Source: Sphingomonas sp. S2M10
GTDB taxonomy: Bacteria; Pseudomonadota; Alphaproteobacteria; Sphingomonadales; Sphingomonadaceae
Assembly: GCF_012650175.1 (NCBI RefSeq)
Contig: NZ_JAAILI010000022.1
Location: forward strand, 107,149-171,148
Length of the DNA stretch: 64,000 nt
Reading direction: 5' to 3'
This document shows positions 21,116-29,852 of the stretch, one piece after another. The notes under the pieces are model-generated. The model saw nothing but the letters and a program-made list of their open reading frames with translations. It was not told where the DNA came from and did not search any database. A program made the translations under genes and the position numbers. Positions within the stretch are counted from its first letter, which is position 1. Each line of letters opens with the position of its first letter.

Positions 21116-21139
21116 TAGCGACAACTTTCATCGGGTCAA
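21112..21139 (-). promoter_or_regulatory. Possible TonB receptor promoter
   Basis: On the minus strand TTGACC (21134-21139) is followed after 16 bases by TAAGTG (21112-21117). The -10 match is weak, but the box overlaps the operator, which fits repression. Confidence 0.35.
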
Positions 21140-21284
21140 TAAGTCACATTTCAGTAGTATTGTGACGCGGAATCGTTCTCAGATCTGTCATCTTGCGGCG
21201 GGTGAAAAGGAGAGGGTCCAACGCTGTCGACCGCATCGAAACAACGTTGGCACAGCCCGGCACAGCCTCTATTCGGGCGCTCGC

Positions 21285-22517
21285 ATGACCGCGCCTTCCG
21301 CATCTGCCGCCGTCGCCGACGGGAACGCGCGACACTGGCGCTTCCTGCTTCTTTTCGCACTTGCGAACGCGGGCGGCACGATCGGCTATCTGCCGCTGTT
21401 CACGGTGTTTTTGCCGATGAAAGTCGAAGCGGTCGCGGGGGCCGAGCGTCTGAACCTGTTCACCCTCGTCGCCATGGTCGGCACGCTCGCCGCGATCGCC
21501 GCCAATCTCGGCTTCGGATGGCTGAGCGACCGGTCCGCCGCGCGCGGTACGGGGCGACGCCGCTGGCTGTTGATCGGGGTAATCGGCCTCGCGATCGCCT
21601 ATGCGCTCTTCGCCCAAGCGCAGTCGCCCCTCGGTGTGTTGCTTTCGGTGGTGGCAGTGCAATGCGCCGCAAATGCCGTGCTGGCGCCGCTGATGGCCCT
21701 GATGGCGGACGAGATTCCCGATGGGCAAAAGGGCTTTACCGGCGGCCTGCTCGCCCTGGCCAACCCCATTGGCGCAGCAACGGCCTGGGCGCTGGTCAAG
21801 CTTCCCGGGCTGGGGGAGATGGCTCGTCTGGAATTGCTGTCTCTCGGTATCGCGTCGCTGGTGGCGCCGCTCGCCTTCTCCGCCTCGCGCCGGCTGCCCG
21901 CGCAGGCGGCAGCGCTGCCGCGCGCCCAGGCCCGCCGCAATCTCGCCGCCGCCTGGATCGCGCGGCTGCTGCTCCAGTCGGCGGGCAACGGGCTGACCTT
22001 GTATCTCTATTATTATTTCGCCGACCTGCCGCCGCGACAGAGCGCGCTGGACGCCGCCGATTTCGTCGGCCGAACGCTGGTGCTCGCCTATCTGCTGCCG
22101 CTGCCATGCACGCTGCTGCTGGGTCGCCTGTCGGACCGGATCGGCCGCCGCAAGCCGTTCCTGCTCGCCGCTGCCGCCGTGACGGCAGGCGGCCTGGCGG
22201 TAATGGCGCTCGCCGCTTCGCGCCCGGTCGCAGTGGCGGGGTTCCTCGTTTACGGCGTCGGTGCGCAACTGTTCATGGCGCTGCACGGCGCCTTCTGGAT
22301 GCAGGAATTGCCGAGCGAACGGCATCGCGGCCGGGATCTCGGCATCCTCAATCTCACCAACACGCTGCCCGCACTGATCGGCACGGCCATCGCCTGGCTG
22401 GCAGCGACGCCGGGCAGCTTCGCGCCGCTGCTGTTCCTGCTTGCCGCGCTCACCCTTGCGGGCGGCCTGGTGATGCTTGCGGTGCGCGAACCTGCCGCCG
22501 CAGCAGATCAGGGATAG
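21285..22517 (+). CDS. MFS transporter
   Basis: A 410-residue major facilitator with about 12 hydrophobic segments. Its loops contain the family motif twice: WLSDRSAARGTGRRRW after segment 2 and GRLSDRIGRRKPF after segment 8. It resembles sugar-cation symporters in layout (NAGGTIGYLPLFTVFLPM at the start), so an inner-membrane sugar or oligosaccharide importer is likely. I chose ATG 21285 because the upstream in-frame sequence lies in the operator region. It is divergent from the TonB receptor, and a CAACGTTG palindrome at 21242-21249 may be a second, weaker regulator site. Its 3' end overlaps the convergent beta-helix gene by 10 bases. Confidence 0.9.
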   Translation: MTAPSASAAVADGNARHWRFLLLFALANAGGTIGYLPLFTVFLPMKVEAVAGAERLNLFTLVAMVGTLAAIAANLGFGWLSDRSAARGTGRRRWLLIGVIGLAIAYALFAQAQSPLGVLLSVVAVQCAANAVLAPLMALMADEIPDGQKGFTGGLLALANPIGAATAWALVKLPGLGEMARLELLSLGIASLVAPLAFSASRRLPAQAAALPRAQARRNLAAAWIARLLLQSAGNGLTLYLYYYFADLPPRQSALDAADFVGRTLVLAYLLPLPCTLLLGRLSDRIGRRKPFLLAAAAVTAGGLAVMALAASRPVAVAGFLVYGVGAQLFMALHGAFWMQELPSERHRGRDLGILNLTNTLPALIGTAIAWLAATPGSFAPLLFLLAALTLAGGLVMLAVREPAAAADQG

Positions 22518-24313
22518 GCAAGCAGCCGCTGCATCGTGGCACCGGGCCGCGCCGACGCGCCGGCCTCGTTCACCAGGTGCGCGATCGTCCCCACCCCGCC
22601 GCCGAGCGACATACTCGTCACGTGGCGGAAGCGGACGCCGGCGCGCCTCGGCGCCTCGATGGCGCTTTCGAGCACCACCTGCGGATTATTGCGGAAATAG
22701 ACATAGACGCCCAGCGCGACCGCCTCATGCTCGCGCACCGTATCGTCGACCTTGTAGGCCGCCCAGCCCCGCGTGCTGCCCGCCATCCATGCGGCCTGGG
22801 TCGGGGGATCATAGGGCAGTTCGTTCTGGTAGAAATAGGTGCGCCCGCGATTGCCGCGCCACCAGGTCTGGTAGCGCTGGAAATGCTCGACAAACAGGGC
22901 ATGGACCGTCACGTCGTCGCCGTTCACCACCAGGCCCTGGTTTCCCGTGCTCTCATCCCATCCGACATGCACGCGGGTGCCGTCTACATCGCCGTGATCC
23001 GCCCGCCAGATCCAGAGATGATCGGCCAGAACGTGACGACTGTTGATTTCGAGGCAGGTCTCGGCCCTGCCCACCTCGACCCCGCCGACCCGGAAGAACA
23101 GGTCCGCGAGCAGCGACGGGTTGCGGCGATGGTCGCGGTCGCAGCCCCGCGGGCCGACCTGAACCAGCACTTGGGACCGTTCGGCACCGGCATCGATCAT
23201 CAGCCCCGCCACCGTAACGCCCGAAACGTCGTCGATCTCCAACACCGCCGTGCCGTTGATTGCCTGCAGCGTGGCCAGGCCTAGGCCCAGCAGCACGCGA
23301 TTTGCCGCGGTGACGCGGATCGGCGCATCAAGCCGGTAGACGCCCGGGGTGAACAGCAGGTGCAGGCCGCGCGCCATGGCGGCATTCAGCGTCGCCGCGT
23401 CCATCTCCGGCCGGGCGATGAAGAAGCGCGCGATCGGCAGGGCGCTGCCCGCGCTGGGACCGTCCGCCCAGCTGTGGCCGACCGCGTCCCGGCGCAGCGC
23501 CGGGACGAACACCGACCAGCGACCGGCCTCGTCCACCTGGAGGAACGGCTTTTCGCGGAGCAGCGGCACGCGCAACAGCGTAGTCACCGCCGGATCGGGA
23601 AAAGTGGTGGCGGGGGCGCCCTGGACGCCCTGGAACATCATGTTCCAGTTCACTCCCTGCCACCCCCCGATGCGGCTGCTGCGGCTATACCATTGCTGCT
23701 GACTGCCGGCACGGATGGTGCCCTCGATACGGCAATCGGCGAGGAAGCCCCCGCTCGATGACCCGCCATCGTCCAGCACCAGATCCCCTGACACGTGGAT
23801 GCGGCGATACGGTGCCGCCTGCGATACCGCCCAGCGGTTCCACCCCTCGGGCGGGCATATGGTCAAATTTTCGGCGCCGCGCCAGAAATTGGCCAGCGCA
23901 TCCCCGTTCAGCCAGACGGCATCGACATGCACATGGCCGTCGATCGTCACCGCGCCCGGCGTGGCGCCCAGCCCGAGCACCTGGGTGAAGAAGCCGACGC
24001 GCACATGCACCGAATACCGCCCGGGCCGGAACAGGATGGCGAAGCGGCGATCGGTGAAATGCGCTGCCTCCTGCTGCACGAAGATTGCGTCGACAGCCGC
24101 CTGGATCGCCGCTTGCGGCATCGACGGATCGATCACCAGCACGTTCGGCCCGAAATCGGGCGCCGCTTCCGCTTTCATGATCGCCCCCCCGCTTGCCGGC
24201 AGCGGCGCCCCCACCGCTGCCGCTGCCATCGCCGCCAGCCCGGCATCGCCGGCGCAACGGATCACCGTGCGCCGGCCTGCATCGGGCGGGCAGCCCCCCG
24301 TCTCTTCGTTCAA
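22508..24313 (-). CDS. Exported tandem beta-helix protein (GH55/pectate-lyase-like fold)
   Basis: A 601-residue protein with a twin-arginine-like signal (RRTVIRCAGDAGLAAMAAAA). Two right-handed beta-helix halves are suggested: residues 55-250 (QAAIQAAVDAIFVQQEAAHF ... FRPGRYSVHVRVGFFTQVLG) and 290-600 (AARFFIARPEM-like start, LLFTPGVYRLDAPIRVTAAN). Homologues are widespread in Actinobacteria and are often labelled adenylyl cyclase or coagulation factor 5/8 protein, both misleading. The fold recalls GH55 glucanases. I cannot assign catalytic residues. It follows the PhoD gene by 12 bases, probably in one operon under the operator at 25981. Confidence 0.75.
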   Translation of the reverse strand: MNEETGGCPPDAGRRTVIRCAGDAGLAAMAAAAVGAPLPASGGAIMKAEAAPDFGPNVLVIDPSMPQAAIQAAVDAIFVQQEAAHFTDRRFAILFRPGRYSVHVRVGFFTQVLGLGATPGAVTIDGHVHVDAVWLNGDALANFWRGAENLTICPPEGWNRWAVSQAAPYRRIHVSGDLVLDDGGSSSGGFLADCRIEGTIRAGSQQQWYSRSSRIGGWQGVNWNMMFQGVQGAPATTFPDPAVTTLLRVPLLREKPFLQVDEAGRWSVFVPALRRDAVGHSWADGPSAGSALPIARFFIARPEMDAATLNAAMARGLHLLFTPGVYRLDAPIRVTAANRVLLGLGLATLQAINGTAVLEIDDVSGVTVAGLMIDAGAERSQVLVQVGPRGCDRDHRRNPSLLADLFFRVGGVEVGRAETCLEINSRHVLADHLWIWRADHGDVDGTRVHVGWDESTGNQGLVVNGDDVTVHALFVEHFQRYQTWWRGNRGRTYFYQNELPYDPPTQAAWMAGSTRGWAAYKVDDTVREHEAVALGVYVYFRNNPQVVLESAIEAPRRAGVRFRHVTSMSLGGGVGTIAHLVNEAGASARPGATMQRLLAYP

Positions 24314-24325
24314 TCCGTGTCCCCG

Positions 24326-25882
24326 TCAGGCGAAGTCGAGCTGCGGCCGTCCGTGTGCCACGATCGCGGTGCGCGCAGTCTTCACCGGCGCACCGCGCTC
24401 GCTGACCATGTCGACGGTGCGAAATTGCGCCTGCCACTGGTTGCGGGTAACGTCGCACAGCAGATAGCCGCGCCGATCGTTCATGTATTTGAGGTATGGA
24501 TTGCGGCCGAGGATCTTGTCGCTCCCCGCGCGGACATCCGCGCCGTCTCCGCCCGAACTGATCGAGGTGGAGACGAACTCCACCGCCACCGCCTCGCCCT
24601 CGCCGGCACGGGTGCGCAGCTCGCCGGCATAATTCTGATGCTCGTCTCCGGTGAGCACCACGACATTGCCGTGGCCGGCGAACTTCGAGAACAGCCGCTC
24701 GCGGGGCAGGTCGTAGCCGCCCCAGCTGTCCATGTTGCGAATGGGCGCGGGCTCGTCGCCCATACGGCGGTCGAGCGGCATCATCATCACCTGCTGGGCA
24801 ACCGCATTCCAGCGCGCCTTGCCCTCGGCAAGGTTGCGCGTGAACCATGCTTCCTGGGTGCTGCCCAGTACCTGCGCCTCGGCAGCGTCCCAGCCCGCGC
24901 ATTTCGGCTTGAAGCCGTCGTCGCAGGGCTGGTCGGTGCGGAACTGGCGGGTATCCAGCAGGTGCAGGTCGAGCAGGTCGCCGACCCGCGCGCGACGATA
25001 GGCCTGGATCGCGTTGCCGCGCGGGATCGAGGCGCTGCGCACCGGCATATGCTCATACCAGGCCTGGAACGCGGCGGCGCGGCGGAGCAGGAAGATCTCG
25101 AGCGGGGTGCCGTTCTGGTCGCGATCGGCCACCCAGTTGTTCTGGATCTCATGATCGTCGAAGGTCGCGTACCAACCCGTCGCGGCATGCGCGGCCTGCA
25201 GGTCCGCATCGGTCTTGTACTGGGCGTAGCGGCGGCGATAATCGTCGAGGCTGAACGGTTCCTCGCCGGCATGCGCGCGGATGAACTTCCGCGGATTGCC
25301 GCTGTAGTCGAACGCCACCGGGTTGCCGCGCCCCTCATAGATATAGTCGCCATAGTGGAAGAGGAAGTCCGCTTCCTCGCGCGCGGCATGGGCGTAGGCG
25401 GTGTAGAGCCCCTGCTCGTAGTTCTGGCAGCCCGCGACGAGGAAGCGGGTCTTCTCCACCGACGCGCCGGCGGCGGGCAGCGTCTTCACCCGGCCGCGCA
25501 TCGAGCGCTCGCGCCCGCAGGTAAAGCGGTACCAATATGGCCGGTCGGGCTGCAGCCCTGCCACCTCGACATGCACCGAATGGGCGAGCTCCGGCCGAGC
25601 CAACGCGTCGCCCTTCGCGACTATCGTCTTGAAGGCGGGATCGGCGGCGACCTCCCATTGCACGGGGATCGGTGCCATCGGCATGCCGCCATGGGGCTCG
25701 AGCGGCTCGGGCGCGAGCCGTGTCCACAGCACGAAGCCGTCCGCCGATGCGTCGCCAGCGGCGATGCCCAGCGTGAAGGGATAGGCGCGAAAGATCTGCT
25801 GCGCACGCACGATCCCCGGCGCCCCCAGCAGCAGCGTCCCGCTAAGTCCTCCGAGCAGCAGCTCGCGTCGTGTCGTGTGCAT
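24326..25882 (-). CDS. phoD: PhoD-type alkaline phosphatase/phosphodiesterase
   Basis: A 518-residue PhoD-family enzyme that releases phosphate from mono- or diesters outside the cytoplasm, using Fe/Ca centres in known members. A Tat signal opens it (TRRELLLGGLSGTLLLGAPG). An Fn3-like N-domain follows, then metal motifs FHYGDYIYEG, YATFDDHEIQNNW and VVLTGDEHQNYAGEL. I start at ATG 25882, which places the Tat motif at the N-terminus and has GGGGAC upstream; longer in-frame starts would bury it. It is the first gene of a two-gene unit with the beta-helix protein. No Pho box was recognised; a LacI-type operator lies about 100 bases upstream, so carbohydrate rather than phosphate control is likely. 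Confidence 0.92.
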   Translation of the reverse strand: MHTTRRELLLGGLSGTLLLGAPGIVRAQQIFRAYPFTLGIAAGDASADGFVLWTRLAPEPLEPHGGMPMAPIPVQWEVAADPAFKTIVAKGDALARPELAHSVHVEVAGLQPDRPYWYRFTCGRERSMRGRVKTLPAAGASVEKTRFLVAGCQNYEQGLYTAYAHAAREEADFLFHYGDYIYEGRGNPVAFDYSGNPRKFIRAHAGEEPFSLDDYRRRYAQYKTDADLQAAHAATGWYATFDDHEIQNNWVADRDQNGTPLEIFLLRRAAAFQAWYEHMPVRSASIPRGNAIQAYRRARVGDLLDLHLLDTRQFRTDQPCDDGFKPKCAGWDAAEAQVLGSTQEAWFTRNLAEGKARWNAVAQQVMMMPLDRRMGDEPAPIRNMDSWGGYDLPRERLFSKFAGHGNVVVLTGDEHQNYAGELRTRAGEGEAVAVEFVSTSISSGGDGADVRAGSDKILGRNPYLKYMNDRRGYLLCDVTRNQWQAQFRTVDMVSERGAPVKTARTAIVAHGRPQLDFA

Positions 25883-25980
25883 GTCCCCGTTTCCCTCGTG
25901 CAAAGCGACCTGCATCGGTTGCGCGCCATTGCGCTGATGCGCATCGTGTCGTAGCGAATGGCAAGCGAAGGTAACAGAAA

Positions 25981-25994
25981 TGTGAACGTTCACA
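25981..25994. promoter_or_regulatory. LacI-type operator upstream of phoD
   Basis: TGTGAACGTTCACA is a perfect 14-bp palindrome and shares 13 bases with the site at 21102. It overlaps the stop codon of the upstream 141-residue gene (TGA at 25990-25992), which lies on the same strand as phoD. Confidence 0.75.
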
Positions 25995-26415
25995 TCGCTT
26001 CTTGGAAATGTTGGCCGAGGATTTGCTGCTCGCGCGCGATTTCGCGGCGCAGGGAAGCACGCATGGTCGCGGAGGCGCGCGCATATTGGGCCCAATCGGC
26101 CACCACCTCCTGCAGCGTCCAGGTTCCGATATGCCTGCTCGAAGCGGCACGGGAAGCGAGCGTGGCATCGCGCAATGCGGGCAGGCCGGGATCTTTCGCG
26201 CCCGACGCGATGAGTCGCTCGCACAAGGCTACCACTTCTCGCCGCCGCGCGCTGCTGGCGCGGGTAAGCCGGTATCGCACCGCCGTGACCGCCTTTTCGT
26301 CGCAGGCGGGCGACTGGGTGAGCTGCTCGAGTTGGTCGAGCGCAGCGAGCATCTGGGCGTGGTGGCGGCGCAGGTCTTCCATCCGCATCTTATAGGCAGG
26401 CGGCGCCACCCCCAC
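25990..26415 (-). CDS. Hypothetical helical protein, 141 residues
   Basis: I do not recognise this protein. It is predicted all-helical and charged, starting MGVAPPAYKMRMEDLRRHHA and containing AALDQLEQLTQ and SLRREIAREQQILGQHFQEA. An internal methionine pair (residues 10 and 12) offers shorter starts. There is no signal or membrane segment. It sits between DUF1467 and phoD on the minus strand, and its last codons overlap the LacI-type operator. A function cannot be given. Confidence 0.6.
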   Translation of the reverse strand: MGVAPPAYKMRMEDLRRHHAQMLAALDQLEQLTQSPACDEKAVTAVRYRLTRASSARRREVVALCERLIASGAKDPGLPALRDATLASRAASSRHIGTWTLQEVVADWAQYARASATMRASLRREIAREQQILGQHFQEAM

Positions 26416-26441
26416 CCACTAAACGTTGTTTTTCCTGGTAG

Positions 26442-26702
26442 TTACCGCGTCCAGTCGAGCATCTCGGCGGTTATCCAGCCATAGACGTAATTGAGGTAGA
26501 AAGCCGTGAACAGCACCGCCGAAAGGATGGTGGTGCGCACGACGATCTTCATCGGGTTGAACGCATGCGGCGCGCTCGGCGCCTGGCCCGGGACGAGCGG
26601 CACGCCCGCTTCCTCGCTGGTCCGCACCCCGAAGGGCAGCACGAAGAACACCGACATCGCCCAGAAGAGCGTATAGATCGCGAGCGCCGACTGCCACTTC
26701 AT
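26442..26702 (-). CDS. DUF1467 family membrane protein
   Basis: An 86-residue inner-membrane protein with two hydrophobic segments (residues 6-26 and 56-76): MKWQSALAIYTLFWAMSVFF, then VRTSEEAG in the loop and ILSAVLFTAFYLNYVYGW. These are the hallmarks of DUF1467, a family conserved in alphaproteobacteria and usually near rnj or complex I genes. Here it starts 9 bases after the RNase J stop. The function is unknown. Confidence 0.88.
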   Translation of the reverse strand: MKWQSALAIYTLFWAMSVFFVLPFGVRTSEEAGVPLVPGQAPSAPHAFNPMKIVVRTTILSAVLFTAFYLNYVYGWITAEMLDWTR

Positions 26703-26711
26703 GGGGCGAGA

Positions 26712-28349
26712 TTACGCCTCGATCAGCAGCACGTCCACCACCGGCTTCTTGCCGGTGAAGCGCACCGCGACCCGCCGCACCGCGAGGCGCAGCGACTCGC
26801 GCAGCTTCTCGCGATCGCGCCAGTCCTTCTTCACCGCCTCGGCGGCGGCATCGGCGGCCGCCTCGATCAGGTCCTCGCGGTCCTCTTCCACCGGCACGCC
26901 CTGGACGCGGATCTGCGGCGCACCGAGCAGCTTGCCCTTGCGATCGATCGCTACCGCGACAGACATCTGGCCGTAGAGCGCGATCCGCCGCCGCTCGCCC
27001 ATCGTCGCACCGTCGGCCGGCAGGATCACGTCGCCGTCGAGCACGAGGCGACCGACCGTCGCATGGCCGATCTTTGCCGGGCCGTTGGGCGCGAGGCGGA
27101 TGATCTCGCCATTCTGCTGCCGAACCGCCTTGGGCACGCCCTGTTCGAGCGCGAAGCGGGCCTGTTCGTGCATGTGGCGGATCTCGCCGTGCACCGGCAC
27201 GATGATCTCCGGGCGGATCCACTTGTACATTTCGGCCAGTTCGGGCCGACCCGGATGGCCGGAGACGTGGACGAAGGCCTGGCGATCGGTGATGATGTCG
27301 ACGCCCTTGTCGGCCAGCGTGTTCATGATCTTGCCGATCGCGATCTCGTTGCCCGGGATCTGCCGCGAGGAGAACACCACCAGGTCGCCCTGGTGGAGCT
27401 TCAGCACATGGCTGCCCTCGGCGATGCGGTTGAGCGCGGCGCGCGGCTCGCCCTGGCCGCCGGTGGCGACGATCAGCACGCGGGACGCGGGCAGCGTCAT
27501 TGCCTTGTCGAAGTCGATCAGCTCGGGGAAGTCGCGCAGATAGCCGGTCGCCTTCGCCACGCGGATGATCCGGTCGAGCGAGCGCCCGGCGACGCACAGC
27601 TCGCGGCCGGTATCGCGCGCGACCTCGCCCAGCGTCTGCAGCCGTGCGGCGTTCGACGCGAAGGTGGTGACGAGCACGCGGCCCTTGGCCCCGGCGACCA
27701 CCTCATCCAGGCCCTTGCGCACATCGGCTTCCGAGCCCGAGGCTTCGGGATTGAACACATTGGTCGAGTCGCACACCAGCGCGAGCACGCCCTTGTCGCC
27801 GATCGCGGTGAGTTCCTCGGCGGTCGCCGAACCGCCGAGCGACGGCGCTTCGTCGAGCTTCCAGTCGCCGGTGTGGAACACCTTGCCGTACGGCGTCTCG
27901 ATCAGCACCGCATTGCCCTCGGGGATCGAGTGGGCGAGCGGCGTGTAGGTGATCGTGAACGGGCCGATGTCGAACGGCCCCTCTTCCTTGACGACGTTGA
28001 GCTCGACGCGATCCTCGATGCCTTCCTCGGCCAGCTTGCCGTGGATCAGCCCCGCGGTGAACGGCGTCGCATAGAGCGGCACGCCGAGATCGGCGGCGAG
28101 ATAGGGCAGCGCGCCGATATGGTCCTCATGCCCGTGCGTCAGCACGATGCCGAGCAGGTCGTCCACCCGGTCCTCGATGAACTGGAGGTCGGGCAGGATC
28201 ACGTCGATGCCGGGATAGCTGGCGTCGCCGAAGGTGATGCCGCAATCGACCATCAGCCACTTGCCGTCGCAGCCATAGAGATTGACGTTCATGCCAATCT
28301 CGCCCGAGCCACCAAGGGCGAGGAAGAGCAGTTCGTTTCTTGGAGTCAC
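26712..28349 (-). CDS. rnj: Ribonuclease J
   Basis: A 545-residue metallo-beta-lactamase/beta-CASP ribonuclease for RNA decay and maturation. The zinc motif is LTHGHEDHIGALPYL, with ALVCDSTNV downstream, the beta-CASP part VLVTTFASNAARLQTLGEVA, and later HVSGHPGRPELAEMYK and PVHGEIRHMHEQA. It starts with GTG at 28349, immediately next to the coaX stop (TAA-G-TG spacing), with AAGGAA upstream. The coaX-rnj order after the nuo operon is usual in alphaproteobacteria. Confidence 0.96.
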   Translation of the reverse strand: MTPRNELLFLALGGSGEIGMNVNLYGCDGKWLMVDCGITFGDASYPGIDVILPDLQFIEDRVDDLLGIVLTHGHEDHIGALPYLAADLGVPLYATPFTAGLIHGKLAEEGIEDRVELNVVKEEGPFDIGPFTITYTPLAHSIPEGNAVLIETPYGKVFHTGDWKLDEAPSLGGSATAEELTAIGDKGVLALVCDSTNVFNPEASGSEADVRKGLDEVVAGAKGRVLVTTFASNAARLQTLGEVARDTGRELCVAGRSLDRIIRVAKATGYLRDFPELIDFDKAMTLPASRVLIVATGGQGEPRAALNRIAEGSHVLKLHQGDLVVFSSRQIPGNEIAIGKIMNTLADKGVDIITDRQAFVHVSGHPGRPELAEMYKWIRPEIIVPVHGEIRHMHEQARFALEQGVPKAVRQQNGEIIRLAPNGPAKIGHATVGRLVLDGDVILPADGATMGERRRIALYGQMSVAVAIDRKGKLLGAPQIRVQGVPVEEDREDLIEAAADAAAEAVKKDWRDREKLRESLRLAVRRVAVRFTGKKPVVDVLLIEA

Positions 28350-29132
28350 TTAATTTCCTTGCTGGCTGCGTTCCCACAGCATCGCCAAGCCCTGGATGGT
28401 CAGATCGGGCTCGATCGTATCGAAGACAGATGTATGCGTTTCGAAGAGAATCGCCAGCCCACCCGTCGCAATAACCTTGAGCGGCCGTCCCACCTCGGCC
28501 TTCAGCCGCGCGACCAGCCCCTCGATCATCGCGACATAGCCCCAATAGATGCCGATATGCATCTGATCGACGGTGTTGCGGCCGACCACACTGGCCGTCT
28601 CGGGCGCCGAGATGGCGATTCGCGGCAGCTTGGCGGCGGCGGTGACCAAGGCGTCCAGCGAGAGGTTGATCCCCGGCGCGATGATCCCGCCCTTATAGGC
28701 GCCGCGATAATCGACCACGTCGAAGGTGGTCGCGGTGCCGAAATCGATGATGATCAGGTCGCCTTCGTGGCGGGCGTGACCGGCGAGCACGTTGAGCGCG
28801 CGATCGGCGCCGAGATTCTGCGGCTCGTCCACATCGAGCGCAAAGCCCCATTCGGCGCTGCCCTTGCCGGCGATCACTGCCTCGGTCTTGAAGTACTTGC
28901 TGGCAAGCACCTGCAGATTGTGGAGCGCGCGCGGCACCACCGTGCCGACGATCACCCCGCTCACGGCGCCGCGATCGAAACCCTCCAGCGCCAGCAGCTG
29001 GCTCAGCCACACCGCATATTCGTCGGCGGTGCGGCGCGGATCGGTGGCGATGCGCCAGCGGGCGCGGATCTCGCCGCCGTCCACCAGGGCGAACACGACA
29101 TTGGTATTGCCGGCGTCGATCGCGAGCAGCAT
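28350..29132 (-). CDS. coaX: Type III pantothenate kinase
   Basis: Phosphorylates pantothenate in the first step of coenzyme A synthesis. The 260 residues start [20 protein letters not shown], with the phosphate-binding motif DAGNTN. Further signatures are [32 protein letters not shown] and [13 protein letters not shown], with [16 protein letters not shown]. The start at 29132 has a GGAAGAGGGAAGG ribosome site. An upstream in-frame extension lacks homology to the family. It lies between birA and rnj, with tight spacing on the rnj side. Confidence 0.96.
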   Translation of the reverse strand: MLLAIDAGNTNVVFALVDGGEIRARWRIATDPRRTADEYAVWLSQLLALEGFDRGAVSGVIVGTVVPRALHNLQVLASKYFKTEAVIAGKGSAEWGFALDVDEPQNLGADRALNVLAGHARHEGDLIIIDFGTATTFDVVDYRGAYKGGIIAPGINLSLDALVTAAAKLPRIAISAPETASVVGRNTVDQMHIGIYWGYVAMIEGLVARLKAEVGRPLKVIATGGLAILFETHTSVFDTIEPDLTIQGLAMLWERSQQGN

Positions 29133-29151
29133 CGCCCTTCCCTCTTCCTCG

Positions 29152-29847
29152 TTACAACAGGAACACGTCGCCCGCGTGAATGGCACGGGTCGTTCCATCG
29201 GCCAAGCGCAGGATCAGCGCCCCGCTCGAATCCAGCCCGCCGAACAGCCCCTCGAAGTTCGACCCGTCGGCCAGCCGCGCGGTGAGCGCAGTGCCTTCGG
29301 CATGCGCCTTGGCGAGCCAGCGCTCGCGCACCGGCCACATCCCCTCGCCCCGCCAGCGCTCCAGCCAGCGGCCGAAGCTCTCGGCGAGCACCTCGGCGAA
29401 AATGTCGGGGGCGACGGTGATGCCCTGCGCGGCCAGGCTCGTCGCGGCGCGGTCCAGCCCCTCGGGCGCCGCCGCCAGGTTGACGCCGATGCCGACAGCG
29501 ATCGCATCCCCAACCCGCTCCAGCAGGATGCCGGAGAGCTTCGCGCCGTCGACCAGCAGGTCGTTGGGCCATTTGAGCATGGGCTGCACGCCGAACGCGC
29601 GCACCGCCTCTTCCAGCGCGACAGCCGAGAGCAGCGCCAGCGTCGCCGGCGACGGATCGGTCGGCCGCACGCGGACCAGCGTGGAAATGTAGCAATTGCC
29701 TGCAGGCGAGACCCAAGCGCGCCCCTGCCGACCCTTGCCGGCGGTCTGGCGTTCGGCCCGGAGCCAAAGCCCTTCCCCGGCGCCCGTAAGCGCCAGGGAA
29801 AGGATGTCGGCATTGGTCGATCCCGTCTCGGCGACGGTCCGGATCAC
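29152..29847 (-). CDS. birA: Biotin--[acetyl-CoA-carboxylase] ligase
   Basis: Attaches biotin to the carboxyl carrier protein. The 231 residues have the ligase core only (no DNA-binding domain): [44 protein letters not shown] and [12 protein letters not shown], then a small C-terminal SH3-like domain. I prefer GTG 29847 ([12 protein letters not shown]), just 5 bases past the nuoN stop; a TTG at 29886 would overlap nuoN and add an unconserved lead. It follows nuoN directly, as in many alphaproteobacteria. Confidence 0.93.
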   Translation of the reverse strand: MIRTVAETGSTNADILSLALTGAGEGLWLRAERQTAGKGRQGRAWVSPAGNCYISTLVRVRPTDPSPATLALLSAVALEEAVRAFGVQPMLKWPNDLLVDGAKLSGILLERVGDAIAVGIGVNLAAAPEGLDRAATSLAAQGITVAPDIFAEVLAESFGRWLERWRGEGMWPVRERWLAKAHAEGTALTARLADGSNFEGLFGGLDSSGALILRLADGTTRAIHAGDVFLL

Positions 29848-29852
29848 AGGCG

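Noticed and set aside
21143..21166. GTCACA ... TGTGAC as a CRP site
   Set aside because: The half sites are in the opposite order to the CRP consensus (TGTGA-N6-TCACA) and 12 bases apart.
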